From the NCBI RefSeq assembly GCF_937890665.1, contig NZ_CALADU010000086.1:1-37162 (forward strand): a DNA stretch of 37,162 nt, given 5' to 3'. The position numbers were made by a program, and so were the translations under genes. Of the stretch, positions 7,636-16,323 are shown piece after piece; the stretch's first letter is position 1, and every line of letters begins with the position of its first letter. The notes under the pieces are model-generated. The model made no database searches. It had not been told where the DNA came from and was given only the letters and a program-made list of their open reading frames with translations. Source of the stretch: an uncultured Subdoligranulum sp. GTDB taxonomy: Bacteria > Bacillota_A > Clostridia > Oscillospirales > Ruminococcaceae.

Positions 7636-9294
7636 TCATTGCGTCTGGGTGGAATCCGAGGATGCTGCGGAGGACTCGCTGCCGCTGTCAGCGCCGCCCG
7701 TGGTGGCGACCAAAGTGTCGTCCCGCTCCCCGGCGATGAACACGCTGACGATCGTTTTGCCGGCGTCAAACTTGGTTCCCGCCAGCACATCGGTCTTGGC
7801 TACACAGCCTTCCGCCATCGTGCCGTCATTTTCGATGATCTGCATCTTATACTGGATGCCTCTCTCGTCCAACTGCTTGCTGGCGTTCGATTGGGTGAAG
7901 CCGATAATATCCGGCATTTCCACCAGATTGGGGCCTTTGCTGACCACGATCTGGATGATCTGGTTTTCCTCGGTCTTGAGTGTTCCTGCCACCGGATCCT
8001 GACTAATGACGATGCCCGCCGGAATTTCCGAACTGTTTTCCTCCGTCATCACAATGCGGTAACTGGTATAGAGGTCGTTGTCCTTGATCTCGCTGGCATA
8101 GCGCTTGCCCACCAAATCCGGGACCGTTTCCAACGGTGCTTCACTGGAAGCGTCGCTTTCCTCGCTCTGACTTGTGGTGGGCGGCGGCGTGGCTTTGCCA
8201 CTACTGTCGCTGCCGCCGGCATCCAACAGGCTCCAAATTAGCAGGATGGCCAACACCACAATGACTACCAACGAAACCCCCATAATTTTACGGGTGCTGA
8301 TCTGGTTGTCCCCGCGCTCAAACATGGCGTTGGCCACGTTGGGGTCGGTCAGGGCACTCATTAGCTCCGGCACGGTCTGCATACGGCGGGCGGGGTCCAA
8401 CCGCAAGGCGCAGGCCAGTACCTGTGAAAACCAGGTGGGGACGCCCGCTTCCAAACTGTGGGCAGATTCCAGACTATCCCGCACTTTGCGCTGCGGCGCC
8501 GCCACAGGCGTTTGGCCGGTCACCAATTTATAGCAGACGGCCGCCAGCGCATACACATCGGTGTATCGGCCGCTGAATTCTGACGCCGAATACTGCTCCG
8601 GCGCTGCATAGCCGGGATACAACTGACTCTTCAATTCGCTGCCGCCGGTGCGCAGCGCCAGCGTACCGTACCCGGTCAGCCGTGCGGTGCCATCGATGGG
8701 CAGCAGGATGTTGTCCGGGCAGATGCCCCGGTGGATCAGCCCCGCTTTGTGCAGTTGGGTCACCCCTTCCATAATGGGCTGCAACAGGGTCCGGGCTTCG
8801 GCCGGTGTGAGCGTGCGGCTGCGCAGGCTGAGGTAATGGGTCAGCGTCATCCCCTTTTCACTTTCCTCGATGGCATAGACGGTATTGTTTTCCTCCAGCA
8901 CATCCAGAATCGTGCTCAGCCCCGTGGCTGGGGTCAGATTGTGCAGATCATCGTACAGATCCTTAAAGTCCATACGGCTGGTCTTGAATAGAACTTCTTT
9001 GCCCTCTTTGGGCATAAGGGCGCCTTCTGCACTGCGGCCATTGCAAAGTGTGACCGGGAAATATTCCTTGATGAGCACAAACTTCTTTTCTTCGTTGAAC
9101 ACGCCGCGGTAACAAAGCCCATCTCCGTCGGCACTCAGGTAGCTACCCACTGTATAGCGTTCCGCCAGTTGGGTTCCCAAGGGAAGGGCGCCTTCTGGAT
9201 TTTGGTTTTGCAGGGAACGTCCGCAATGGGGACAGTCCCCACCATACCCGCCCGGCAGTGGCTGCAAGCAATGGGGACAAAGGAATTCAGCCAT
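7636..9294 (-). CDS. Zinc-ribbon, kinase-like and PASTA-domain membrane protein (predicted pseudokinase)
   Basis: 552 residues from the ATG at 9294 (AAAGGA upstream). Order of parts: a zinc ribbon with CPHC at 6-9 and CPHC at 21-24; a Ser/Thr kinase-like domain at about 45-315; a single membrane helix at about 336-357; a Ser/Thr/Pro-rich linker; two PASTA repeats at about 389-454 and 457-522; a Ser-rich tail. The ATP-anchoring lysine is kept (IKEYFP, Lys76), as are the APEQY motif and Asp246. The catalytic HRD is HRG (Gly190), the next lysine is Cys192, and DFG is GYG (208-210), so phosphotransfer is unlikely. PASTA domains bind muropeptides or lipid II outside the cell. It lies 66 bases after yebC. 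Confidence 0.9.
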   Translation of the reverse strand: MAEFLCPHCLQPLPGGYGGDCPHCGRSLQNQNPEGALPLGTQLAERYTVGSYLSADGDGLCYRGVFNEEKKFVLIKEYFPVTLCNGRSAEGALMPKEGKEVLFKTSRMDFKDLYDDLHNLTPATGLSTILDVLEENNTVYAIEESEKGMTLTHYLSLRSRTLTPAEARTLLQPIMEGVTQLHKAGLIHRGICPDNILLPIDGTARLTGYGTLALRTGGSELKSQLYPGYAAPEQYSASEFSGRYTDVYALAAVCYKLVTGQTPVAAPQRKVRDSLESAHSLEAGVPTWFSQVLACALRLDPARRMQTVPELMSALTDPNVANAMFERGDNQISTRKIMGVSLVVIVVLAILLIWSLLDAGGSDSSGKATPPPTTSQSEESDASSEAPLETVPDLVGKRYASEIKDNDLYTSYRIVMTEENSSEIPAGIVISQDPVAGTLKTEENQIIQIVVSKGPNLVEMPDIIGFTQSNASKQLDERGIQYKMQIIENDGTMAEGCVAKTDVLAGTKFDAGKTIVSVFIAGERDDTLVATTGGADSGSESSAASSDSTQTQ

Positions 9295-9310
9295 AGAAAA
9301 TCCTTTCGTT

Positions 9311-9352
9311 AGATACAAGAAAAGAGAGCAAAGTTTCTCCTTCACTCTCTTT
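9311..9352 (-). terminator. Weak hairpin between yebC and the PASTA pseudokinase gene
   Basis: On the minus strand AAAGAGAG (9352-9345) pairs with CTCTCTTT (9328-9321), followed by TCTTGT. The stem is short and partly A-U, so it may only attenuate read-through from yebC. Confidence 0.4.
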
Positions 9353-9360
9353 CCGGTCTT

Positions 9361-10098
9361 TTAACGGTCGAGGTCTTCCTCGTTTTCCAGCGAATGCCAA
9401 GCGTTTTGTACGTCGTCGTCGTCATCCAGCGCATCCAGCAGTTTTCCCATCTGGGTCAGCTGATCGGGGTCGGTCAGCGTGGTGGTCGTGGCAGGAACCT
9501 GCGCCACGTCTGCCGAGATAAAGGTATATCCTTTGCCCTGCAATGCATCACAAACAGCGGTGAAGTTTTCCGGCGTGGTGGTGACCTGCGCTGCTTCTTC
9601 GCCAGCATCAAAATCTTCCGCACCGGCATCCAGCGCGTCCATCATCAGCTCATCGGGATCCTTGTCCTCCAGATCCACAACGATGACGCCTTTCTGGGTG
9701 AACATAAAGCTGACACAGCCCATCTGGCCCAGATTGCCGCCGAACTTATCAAAGTAATGGCGCATATTGGCTGCGGTACGGTTGCGGTTATCGGTCAGGG
9801 TTTCCACCATGACAGCCACACCGCCGGGACCGTAGCCCTCATAGGTCATGGCTTCATACTCGGTCTTGTCGCCGCCCTCGGCACGCTTGATGATGCGCTG
9901 AATGTTATCGTTGGGCACGCTGTTGGCCTTTGCCTTAGAGATCAGCGCTGCCAGCTTGGAGTTGGAAGCCGGGTTGGCACCGCCCTCCTTAACAGCCACG
10001 GCGATCTCGCGGCCGATCTTCGTAAATACCTTAGCGCGGGCGCCGTCGGTCTTTTCTTTCTTCCGCTTGATGTTGTTCCATTTGCTATGTCCAGACAT
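9361..10098 (-). CDS. yebC: YebC/PmpR family protein
   Basis: 245 residues, the standard size. It starts MSGHSKWNNIKRKKEKTDGARAKVFTKI and contains GGANPASNSKLAALI, NVPND-type and TYEGYGPGGVAVMVE motifs plus the acidic C-terminal domain typical of the family. YebC proteins were described as transcriptional regulators; more recent work on family members supports a role in translation of difficult sequences such as proline runs. I cannot tell which applies here. It has a clear own promoter at 10167-10195 and a GAGGGGG ribosome binding site. The PASTA pseudokinase gene follows on the same strand. Confidence 0.95.
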   Translation of the reverse strand: MSGHSKWNNIKRKKEKTDGARAKVFTKIGREIAVAVKEGGANPASNSKLAALISKAKANSVPNDNIQRIIKRAEGGDKTEYEAMTYEGYGPGGVAVMVETLTDNRNRTAANMRHYFDKFGGNLGQMGCVSFMFTQKGVIVVDLEDKDPDELMMDALDAGAEDFDAGEEAAQVTTTPENFTAVCDALQGKGYTFISADVAQVPATTTTLTDPDQLTQMGKLLDALDDDDDVQNAWHSLENEEDLDR

Positions 10099-10166
10099 AA
10101 ATGTGGATCCCCCTCGTTTGTATTCATTCAGGCTTTTGACTGTAAGCCGATAATTACCAGTTAAGT

Positions 10167-10195
10167 ATTATAGCACAACCGAACGTCCTTTTCAA
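10167..10195 (-). promoter_or_regulatory. Promoter of yebC
   Basis: On the minus strand: TTGAAA (10195-10190), a 17-base spacer and TGC-TATAAT (10172-10167), so it has both a good -35 and an extended -10. Confidence 0.88.
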
Positions 10196-10238
10196 GCCCC
10201 GGCTCAAGGCCCGGGCAGAGATTGCACCGGCTTTTCCG

Positions 10239-10270
10239 CAAAAAAAGGCCTCCGCCCATAGGCGGAGGCC
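10239..10270 (-). terminator. Terminator after the CdaR-like regulator
   Basis: GGCCTCCGCC pairs with GGCGGAGGCC around a four-base loop (10247-10270); on the minus strand it is followed by TTTTTTT. Confidence 0.92.
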
Positions 10271-10280
10271 CCACGCTTGC

Positions 10281-11366
10281 TTAATACTTTGCCGGATTGG
10301 CGGACAGGTACTTCTTGACCATCAAGGCCACCTTGAATACGATCGCATCGTCAAAGTTGCGCAGATCCAGCCCCGTCAGTTTGCGAATCTTCTCCAACCG
10401 GTAGACCAACGTGTTGCGGTGGACAAACAGTCCACGGCTCGTTTCGGAAACGTTGAGGTTGTTCTCGAAAAAGCGCTGGATGGTGAACAGCGTTTCGGCG
10501 TCCAGCGAATCAATGCTCTCCTGCTTGAACACCTCGCGCAGAAATGCCTCGCACAGGGTGGTGGGCAGCTGGTAGATCAGGCGGGCAATGCCCAGATGGT
10601 CGTAGCTGATGACCTGCCGTTCGGTGTCGAACACCTTGCCCACTTCCATAGCAATCTGGGCTTCTTTAAAGCTGGAAGCCAAATCTTTAATGTTGTTGAT
10701 GGGGGTACCGATGCCCACCACAGCTTTGATGTAATGGTCGCCCTGCAGCGTGTCCACAATCGAAGTAGCCAGCTTTTCCATATCCCGGGTGTTGTTGTCG
10801 GGCTTGATCTCTTTGACAAGGACGGTATCGCTCTCACTGATATTGAAAACGAAATCCTTCTGCTTATCCGGGAATAGACCGCTTACCACGTCGTAAGCGG
10901 AAATATCGTTGCCGGAGGTGACCCGGATCAGCAGCACCACCCGCTGGGCATCCGAGATAAAATGCAGTTCCCGCGCCTTGGCATAGATATCACCCGGCAG
11001 AATATTGTCCAACACCACGTTTTTGATGAAATTGGTCTTGTCGAACTTTTCATCATGGTACTGCTTAATGCATTGCAGGCTGATGGACAGCATAGCGGCA
11101 AACTGTTCCGCCGTGGGGTCGGTGCCCTCTACAAAAGCGGCATAATCGTTATGCTTTGCATTGGAAAATTGATGGTAGGAGTAGCCGTCCCGTACAAAGG
11201 CATCCCCCGCCGTTTGACGTACTGCGGCCACACCGTCGCGCACTTCTCCGATCTGTCCCAGCTCGGAGCAGGAGATAACCGTACCGGTCTCGTCCACTAC
11301 GCCGACCACACGGTCGACGGCCTCCTTCATCTGGTAGACCACGTTCTGGAATACCCTATTGGCCAT
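10281..11366 (-). CDS. CdaR/PucR-type transcriptional regulator
   Basis: 361 residues. The first about 130 residues resemble the sugar-diacid recognition domain of CdaR regulators (VYQMKEAVDRVVGVVDETGTVIS at the start). A middle GGDEF-like region follows, and the C-terminus has the PucR/CdaR helix-turn-helix: TLFTIQRFFENNLNVSETSRGLFVHRNTLVYRLEKIRKLTGLDLRNFDDA (split over about residues 300-350). CdaR activates glucarate/galactarate use in Escherichia coli; in gut Firmicutes homologues stand alone and their ligands are unknown. No diacid-use genes are near. It is monocistronic with its own promoter (11454-11482) and terminator. Confidence 0.88.
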   Translation of the reverse strand: MANRVFQNVVYQMKEAVDRVVGVVDETGTVISCSELGQIGEVRDGVAAVRQTAGDAFVRDGYSYHQFSNAKHNDYAAFVEGTDPTAEQFAAMLSISLQCIKQYHDEKFDKTNFIKNVVLDNILPGDIYAKARELHFISDAQRVVLLIRVTSGNDISAYDVVSGLFPDKQKDFVFNISESDTVLVKEIKPDNNTRDMEKLATSIVDTLQGDHYIKAVVGIGTPINNIKDLASSFKEAQIAMEVGKVFDTERQVISYDHLGIARLIYQLPTTLCEAFLREVFKQESIDSLDAETLFTIQRFFENNLNVSETSRGLFVHRNTLVYRLEKIRKLTGLDLRNFDDAIVFKVALMVKKYLSANPAKY

Positions 11367-11453
11367 AATCTGTGACTCCCCTTTGGTTCATTTGGGTGGT
11401 TTGGCATAATGCCTTTTGGTAAACTGACTGAAAACAGAAAGCTCCTGATGTAT

Positions 11454-11482
11454 ATTTTACACAATCAACTTGTCTTTTGCAA
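11454..11482 (-). promoter_or_regulatory. Promoter of the CdaR-like regulator
   Basis: On the minus strand: TTGCAA (11482-11477), 17-base spacer, TAAAAT (11459-11454). This predicts an 80-base leader. Confidence 0.75.
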
Positions 11483-11534
11483 CATATTTTAACGAAAAAA
11501 GCAAGATTTTCTTGTACAATTTTGATTCAGGCAT

Positions 11535-11567
11535 ACAAAATCCCCGCTGAAGCCAGATTCAGCGGGG
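11535..11567 (-). terminator. Terminator of the surface-glycan operon
   Basis: A ten-base stem CCCCGCTGAA / TTCAGCGGGG (11542-11567) followed on the minus strand by ATTTTG, just after the sugar transferase gene. Confidence 0.82.
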
Positions 11568-11578
11568 AAAAATGTCCG

Positions 11579-12205
11579 TCATTTTGACGACGGGCCCTGT
11601 TCTTTGTCCTTCATAGAACCGGTTCCGCCCTCCACAACGCCGCGGCGTTGGAACACATAGGAGAAGCTGTGGAAGAAAATCTTCAAGTCCATACCAAAAG
11701 TCAGATGTGCGGCATACTCACCATCGTACTTAGCCTTCACATCGATCGGAAGCTCATCCCGGCCATTGACCTGCGCCAGTCCCGTCAGACCGGGGCGGAT
11801 GTCATTGGCATGGACCCGATCCCGGGCTTCGATGAGATCGTACTGATTGTACAATGCGGGACGCGGCCCAATAATGCTCATCTGCCCTGCCAAAATGTTA
11901 TAGATCTGGGGCAGTTCATCCAGACTGGTTTTGCGCAGGAAGGCGCCACTCTTGGTGATATAGCTGTCCGGGTTTTTCAAGAGGTGCGTGGGCACATCGT
12001 GGGGAGTGTCCCCGCGCATCGTGCGAAATTTTAGGATGTTGAAATGAGTTTTCCCCTTCCCTACCCGGCGCTGCTTAAAAAACACCGGTCCCGGGGAATC
12101 GCTCTTAATCCAGATCGCAATGATGGCCATAGGGATCGCCAACACAATAGCCGCCGCCAGTGAAAGCACAAAGTCCAGCAGCCGTTTGATGTAACGTTGA
12201 TACAC
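11579..12205 (-). CDS. Polyprenyl-phosphate sugar-phosphate transferase (PglC-like)
   Basis: 208 residues with a GTG start at 12205, chosen because AAGGAGGAATAA sits nine bases upstream and overlaps the stop of the preceding gene. It has one N-terminal membrane (re-entrant) helix at about residues 8-33 with KRLLDFVLSL, then the family signatures SPGPVFFKQRRVGKG, FNILKFRTM, the catalytic Asp96-Glu97 in TSLDELPQIYNIL, MSIIGPRP, and RPGLTGLAQVNGRD. These small monotopic enzymes transfer a sugar phosphate from a UDP-sugar to undecaprenyl phosphate, the first membrane step of capsule, exopolysaccharide or glycoprotein glycan synthesis. The upstream dehydratase probably provides the UDP-sugar, as PglF does for PglC. 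Confidence 0.94.
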   Translation of the reverse strand: MYQRYIKRLLDFVLSLAAAIVLAIPMAIIAIWIKSDSPGPVFFKQRRVGKGKTHFNILKFRTMRGDTPHDVPTHLLKNPDSYITKSGAFLRKTSLDELPQIYNILAGQMSIIGPRPALYNQYDLIEARDRVHANDIRPGLTGLAQVNGRDELPIDVKAKYDGEYAAHLTFGMDLKIFFHSFSYVFQRRGVVEGGTGSMKDKEQGPSSK

Positions 12206-12209
12206 GGCG

Positions 12210-14198
12210 TTATTCCTCCTTGCCCGATTCCTTCTGCCGCTGCTCCATCTGCTTTTGGATTTCCTCCTTGGAGAACAGCCCCGTATTGCCGGTGACCGCC
12301 ACGACCGTGTGGTCGGCCCGCACCCGACGGTTGGGATGATAGCTGGGCACCATATGCTGCAAACATTCTACCACTGCGTCGTCGTTGTGGTGAGCCGCCG
12401 CCCGCAAGTCCTGCAATCCGGTGTAGAAATCCGCCAGATCGATCTCCATAGGCGGCGCGATAAAGATCTTGTTGTGGGCGGTCTTGCGCATCTTATCCTG
12501 CTCGGTATCCATGAGCAGTTCCTCGTACAGTTTCTCGCCGGGGCGCAAACCGGTAATCTTGACCTGCATATTCACGCCGGGCTCATACCCGTAAAACCGA
12601 ATCAGCCGGTTGGCCAGATCCATGATCTTGACCGGTTCACCCATATCCAACACATAAATGCTGCCGCCTTTGGCAAGGCCGCCGGCTTGCAGCACCAACT
12701 GGGCTGCCTCAGTAATCGTCATAAAATAGCGCACGATCTCCGGATGCGTAATCGTCACCGGACCGCCCCGTTTGATCTGCTCTTCAAACAGCGGAATGAC
12801 GCTGCCGTGACTGCCCAGCACATTGCCGAACCGCACGGCCATACACTTCATGTCGGTACCGCTGTCGAAAGACTGAATGAGCATCTCACACAGCCGCTTG
12901 GTACAGCCCATGACGTTGGTAGGATTAACCGCCTTGTCGGTAGAAAGCTGTACAAACCGCTCGACGCCGTGTTCCGCCGCCGCCGTGAGCAGATTCTTGG
13001 TGCCAAAGACGTTGTTTTTAACGGCCTCCGCCGGGCTGATCTCCATCAACGGCACATGCTTATGCGCCGCCGCATGGAAAACCACCGACGGATGGTAGGT
13101 ATCAAATACCTCGTTGAGGCGTTCCTTATCCCGGATAGATCCGATCAGCGTAATGACCGGCGCATCGGCACCGTACTTGTTGCGCAGTTCGGTTTCCAGC
13201 TCATAGGCACAGTTTTCGTAGATATCAAAAATCAAAAGGCGCCGGGGCTGATACCGCATGATTTGACGGCACAATTCGCTGCCGATGGAACCGCCACCGC
13301 CGGTAACCAGTACCACTTTGTCGTGCAGGTACTCCGAAATCTGGGCATTATTCAGTTGGATTTCGTCCCGGGAGAGGAAGTCCGCCGTGTTCAGTTCCCG
13401 GAAACCTGCGGCCACCGGGTTGCCGTTTTCGTCTACCGCCTGCGGGTCGGAAAGCATCCGCACCCGGCAGTGGGTGGAATTGCAGAGGTTGATGATCTCA
13501 CTGAGTCGGTCGCCCTTCACTGTGGTGATGGCGATGACGATCTCCATGATATGGTATTTGCGCACCAGTTCCGGTATGTCGGAGATCGTACCCCTCACCG
13601 GGACACCCTGTACCCGCAGTCCCTTTTTGGTCAGGTCATCATCCACCATGCAGATGGGATCGCCAAAGCTCTGGTTTTTGTTCTTACAAAGGTTGACCGC
13701 CCAAGCGCCGGCATTGCCCGCACCTACAATCAACAATGGCGTGGGATTTTCCGGTTTGTGGGCACGGGTCCCCCGCACAGTTTTGATGAGCCGCCATAAA
13801 AAGCGGACACCTGCAATGGCTGCCGTATTGAATACCGCACCAAAAATCAACACCGAACCACTGATGGGACGGCTGCGATAGAACAGATCGAACAGCATAA
13901 TCAACCCGGTGGCCAATCCCGAAAGGCAGGTCAACCGGGCAAGGTCCCGCATGCCGGCATACTCCCACATGATCTCGTATAAGCCGCCGAACCAGAACAC
14001 GATCATGTAGATGGGCAGCACATAATAGAGCATGGGCGCCATGGCGCGCAAGATCTCGGCGCGCTGGTAGGCTTCACCGCTATCAAATCGCAGCATTACT
14101 GCCAGCCAATAACAGAAAACGATCAGGCCGCAGTCGAGCAGCATCAAAAGGATGCGGCGGGGCAATCCCTTGATAAGTTGTTTGGAATCCTGTTGCAT
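12210..14198 (-). CDS. Membrane-bound UDP-sugar 4,6-dehydratase (CapD/PglF type)
   Basis: 662 residues. Four membrane helices fill about residues 15-135. A Rossmann CoA-binding-like domain follows (LLIVGAGNAGAWAV near 156), then a short-chain dehydrogenase domain with the NAD motif TGGGGSIG at 299-306. Further family motifs are FHAAAHKHVPLME, STDKAVNPTNVMG-TKR (with the Thr-Asp-Lys set typical of PglF-like enzymes), RFGNVLGS-GSVIP and GLRPGEKLYEELL. Such proteins turn UDP-GlcNAc into the 4-keto-6-deoxy sugar on the way to bacillosamine or related sugars. It is first in a two-gene operon with the PglC-like transferase, four bases apart. Aminotransferase and acetyltransferase partners are not nearby. 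Confidence 0.94.
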   Translation of the reverse strand: MQQDSKQLIKGLPRRILLMLLDCGLIVFCYWLAVMLRFDSGEAYQRAEILRAMAPMLYYVLPIYMIVFWFGGLYEIMWEYAGMRDLARLTCLSGLATGLIMLFDLFYRSRPISGSVLIFGAVFNTAAIAGVRFLWRLIKTVRGTRAHKPENPTPLLIVGAGNAGAWAVNLCKNKNQSFGDPICMVDDDLTKKGLRVQGVPVRGTISDIPELVRKYHIMEIVIAITTVKGDRLSEIINLCNSTHCRVRMLSDPQAVDENGNPVAAGFRELNTADFLSRDEIQLNNAQISEYLHDKVVLVTGGGGSIGSELCRQIMRYQPRRLLIFDIYENCAYELETELRNKYGADAPVITLIGSIRDKERLNEVFDTYHPSVVFHAAAHKHVPLMEISPAEAVKNNVFGTKNLLTAAAEHGVERFVQLSTDKAVNPTNVMGCTKRLCEMLIQSFDSGTDMKCMAVRFGNVLGSHGSVIPLFEEQIKRGGPVTITHPEIVRYFMTITEAAQLVLQAGGLAKGGSIYVLDMGEPVKIMDLANRLIRFYGYEPGVNMQVKITGLRPGEKLYEELLMDTEQDKMRKTAHNKIFIAPPMEIDLADFYTGLQDLRAAAHHNDDAVVECLQHMVPSYHPNRRVRADHTVVAVTGNTGLFSKEEIQKQMEQRQKESGKEE

Positions 14199-14262
14199 GA
14201 AGTTCGATCCTTTTATCTTTCACCGACTCCGAGGGCCGGAAATCTGTATTTTTTGTTTACAG

Positions 14263-14271
14263 AGTATTATA
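14263..14271 (-). promoter_or_regulatory. Extended -10 promoter of the glycan operon
   Basis: On the minus strand TGT-TATAAT, about 65 bases before the dehydratase start. A partial -35 (AAGACA, 18-base spacer) lies inside the inverted repeat at 14281-14319. Confidence 0.65.
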
Positions 14272-14280
14272 ACACAAATC

Positions 14281-14340
14281 TGCCCCGTTTGTCTTGTGAT
14301 AAACCAGGCAAACGGGGCACATACTGCCTAAAAATAGGCA
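14281..14340 (-). terminator. Two inverted repeats after glmS, probable terminator region
   Basis: TGCCTA/TAGGCA (14325-14340) is followed on the minus strand by a longer stem of eleven bases, TGCCCCGTTTG/CAAACGGGGCA (14319-14281), then GATTTGTGTT. The U-run is poor, so termination may be incomplete. The larger stem overlaps the -35 region of the next operon. Confidence 0.55.
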
Positions 14341-14367
14341 GAAAATTTTGGCAAAGAAGAAAGTTTT

Positions 14368-16209
14368 TTATTCTACCGTGACGCTCTTGGCCAGATTGCG
14401 GGGTTTATCCACATCCAGACCTTTGGCACAGCTCACATAGTAGGCCAACAACTGCAGCGGAATCACCGCCAAACTGGTGGCGAAATGAGGATCGGTCTTG
14501 GGCACATAGACGGTGAATCCGGCGGTATCCTCGATGCTGTAATTGCCGTAGGTAGTCAGGCCCATGAGGAACGCACCGCGGCTCTTGACTTCTACCATAT
14601 TGGAAACGCTCTTTTCGAAGAGGTCAGGCTGGGTCAGGATACCCACCACCAAGGTGCCGTTCTCTACCAAAGAGATGGGACCGTGCTTCATCTCACCCGC
14701 CGCGAACGCTTCGGAATGGATGTAGCTGATCTCCTTGAACTTCAAGCTGCCTTCCAGCGCCACCGCATAGTCCAGACCGCGTCCAATAAAGAAGGCGTCT
14801 TTGGCGTTGGCATATTTGCTGGCGAACCACTGGATCCGCTCTTTGTCTGCCAAGATTTTCTCGATCTTGTCGGGCAGTGCTTCCATCTCCGCCACCAGAT
14901 TTTCGTACTGGCCCTCCGCCAAGGTGCCCCGCACCCGGGCAAATTCGGTAGCCAGCAGATAGCACGCAGCCAACTGGGTGCTGTATGCTTTGGTGGTGGC
15001 CACCGAGATTTCAGGACCGGCCCAAGTATACATGGTCGCATCCGCTTCTCGGGCAATGCTGGAGCCTACCACATTCACAATACCGATGGTCCGCACGCCC
15101 CGCTCTTTGCACAGACGCAGTGCGGCCAGCGTATCGGCAGTTTCGCCGCTCTGGCTGATGACCAGCGCCAAGGAATCCGCCTCCAGCACCGGGTTGCGGT
15201 AACGGAACTCACTGGCCACATCCACTTCCACCGGCAACCGGGCCAGACTTTCAAAGACGTACCGCGCAGCCATACCCACATGGTAAGCCGAGCCGCAGCC
15301 AATGATATAAATGCGCCGCACCGTACGGATGGTTTCCTCGTCCAGTGCCAGTTCGGACAGATCGATCTTACCGTCCTTGAGCCGCGGCGAAATGGTATCC
15401 CGCACGGCAGCGGGCTGCTCGTGGATTTCCTTCATCATGAAATGCTCGTAGCCGCCCTTTTCGGCCGCTTCGGCATCCCATTCGATGGTGGTGGTTTCGT
15501 GGGTGACGGGTTCCTTATCGACGTTGAAGAACTCGATGGAATCCGGCGTCAGACGCGCGATCTCCAGATTGTCAATGTAGTAGACGGTACGCGTGTACTT
15601 GAGCAGCGCCGGTACATCCGAAGCGATGATCGAGCCGTTTTCACACTGGCCCACGATCAGCGGGCTGTCCTTGCGCACCGCATAGACCGTGCCGGGCTGG
15701 TCCGCAAACAGGATTCCCAGCGCATAGGAACCGCGGACATGCAGCATCATGCGGGAGATGGCATCCAGAGCATCCCCGGCAGATTCGCCGGTATAGTAGT
15801 AGTCCAACAGTTGGGCCACCACCTCGGTGTCAGTCTGGGAAACAAAGTGATACCCGCGATTGGTCAGCCGTTCCTTGATTTCCAGATAGTTTTCGATGAT
15901 GCCGTTATGGACCACCGCGATCTTTTGATCCCGCGAATAATGCGGGTGCGCATTGAGCACCGACGGTTCGCCGTGGGTAGCCCACCGCGTATGCCCGATG
16001 CCGCAGCTACCCGGCACGGCGTTACCGCCGTCGGTCATCTCGCTGAGGACCTTCAAACGTCCTTTGGCTTTGACTACCTCGATCTTGCCGACGGCGTTCT
16101 CCACCGCCAGACCTGCCGAGTCATACCCGCGATACTCCAGCTTGGCCAGTCCATCCAGTAAGATCGGTGCGGCCTGCGCTGCGCCGGTAAAGCCTACAAT
16201 TCCACACAT
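14368..16209 (-). CDS. glmS: Glutamine-fructose-6-phosphate aminotransferase (isomerizing)
   Basis: 613 residues. The start is the second ATG (16209), because mature GlmS needs Cys next to the initiator Met (MCGIVGF) and GGAGGG lies seven bases from it but only one base from the earlier ATG. The N-terminal glutaminase domain has CGIVGF, RGYDSAG, HTRWATHG and HNGIIENY. Two SIS sugar-isomerase domains follow (CGSAYHVGMAARY, SQSGETADT; then FIGRGLDYAVALEGSLKFKEISYIHSEAFAAGEMKHGP and the terminal DKPRNLAKSVTVE). It makes glucosamine-6-phosphate, the entry to UDP-GlcNAc for cell wall and for the dehydratase next door. No glmS ribozyme core is visible in the leader; instead there is a SigA-type promoter at 16284-16312. 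Confidence 0.97.
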   Translation of the reverse strand: MCGIVGFTGAAQAAPILLDGLAKLEYRGYDSAGLAVENAVGKIEVVKAKGRLKVLSEMTDGGNAVPGSCGIGHTRWATHGEPSVLNAHPHYSRDQKIAVVHNGIIENYLEIKERLTNRGYHFVSQTDTEVVAQLLDYYYTGESAGDALDAISRMMLHVRGSYALGILFADQPGTVYAVRKDSPLIVGQCENGSIIASDVPALLKYTRTVYYIDNLEIARLTPDSIEFFNVDKEPVTHETTTIEWDAEAAEKGGYEHFMMKEIHEQPAAVRDTISPRLKDGKIDLSELALDEETIRTVRRIYIIGCGSAYHVGMAARYVFESLARLPVEVDVASEFRYRNPVLEADSLALVISQSGETADTLAALRLCKERGVRTIGIVNVVGSSIAREADATMYTWAGPEISVATTKAYSTQLAACYLLATEFARVRGTLAEGQYENLVAEMEALPDKIEKILADKERIQWFASKYANAKDAFFIGRGLDYAVALEGSLKFKEISYIHSEAFAAGEMKHGPISLVENGTLVVGILTQPDLFEKSVSNMVEVKSRGAFLMGLTTYGNYSIEDTAGFTVYVPKTDPHFATSLAVIPLQLLAYYVSCAKGLDVDKPRNLAKSVTVE

Positions 16210-16283
16210 GGGCATACCCTCCCGGTTTTGGCTTTTTTATGGTTTTTGCTTTTTTCTTTATAAATAACAGAAACTACGTATCA

Positions 16284-16312
16284 GTATATTCGATTGCAGA
16301 ACAAATGTCTAC
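16284..16312 (-). promoter_or_regulatory. Promoter of glmS
   Basis: On the minus strand: TAGACA, a 17-base spacer and TATACT, placed just downstream of the terminator at 16324-16360 and about 75 bases before the glmS start. Confidence 0.68.
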
Positions 16313-16323
16313 CCTATCTTTAC

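Noticed and set aside
12255..13799. 514-codon plus-strand frame within the dehydratase gene
   Set aside because: Antisense shadow of a gene with TGGGGSIG and other family motifs; histidine- and valine-rich composition without domain similarity.
14485..16161. 558-codon plus-strand frame opposite glmS
   Set aside because: Shadow of glmS; same reasons as for the other antisense frames.
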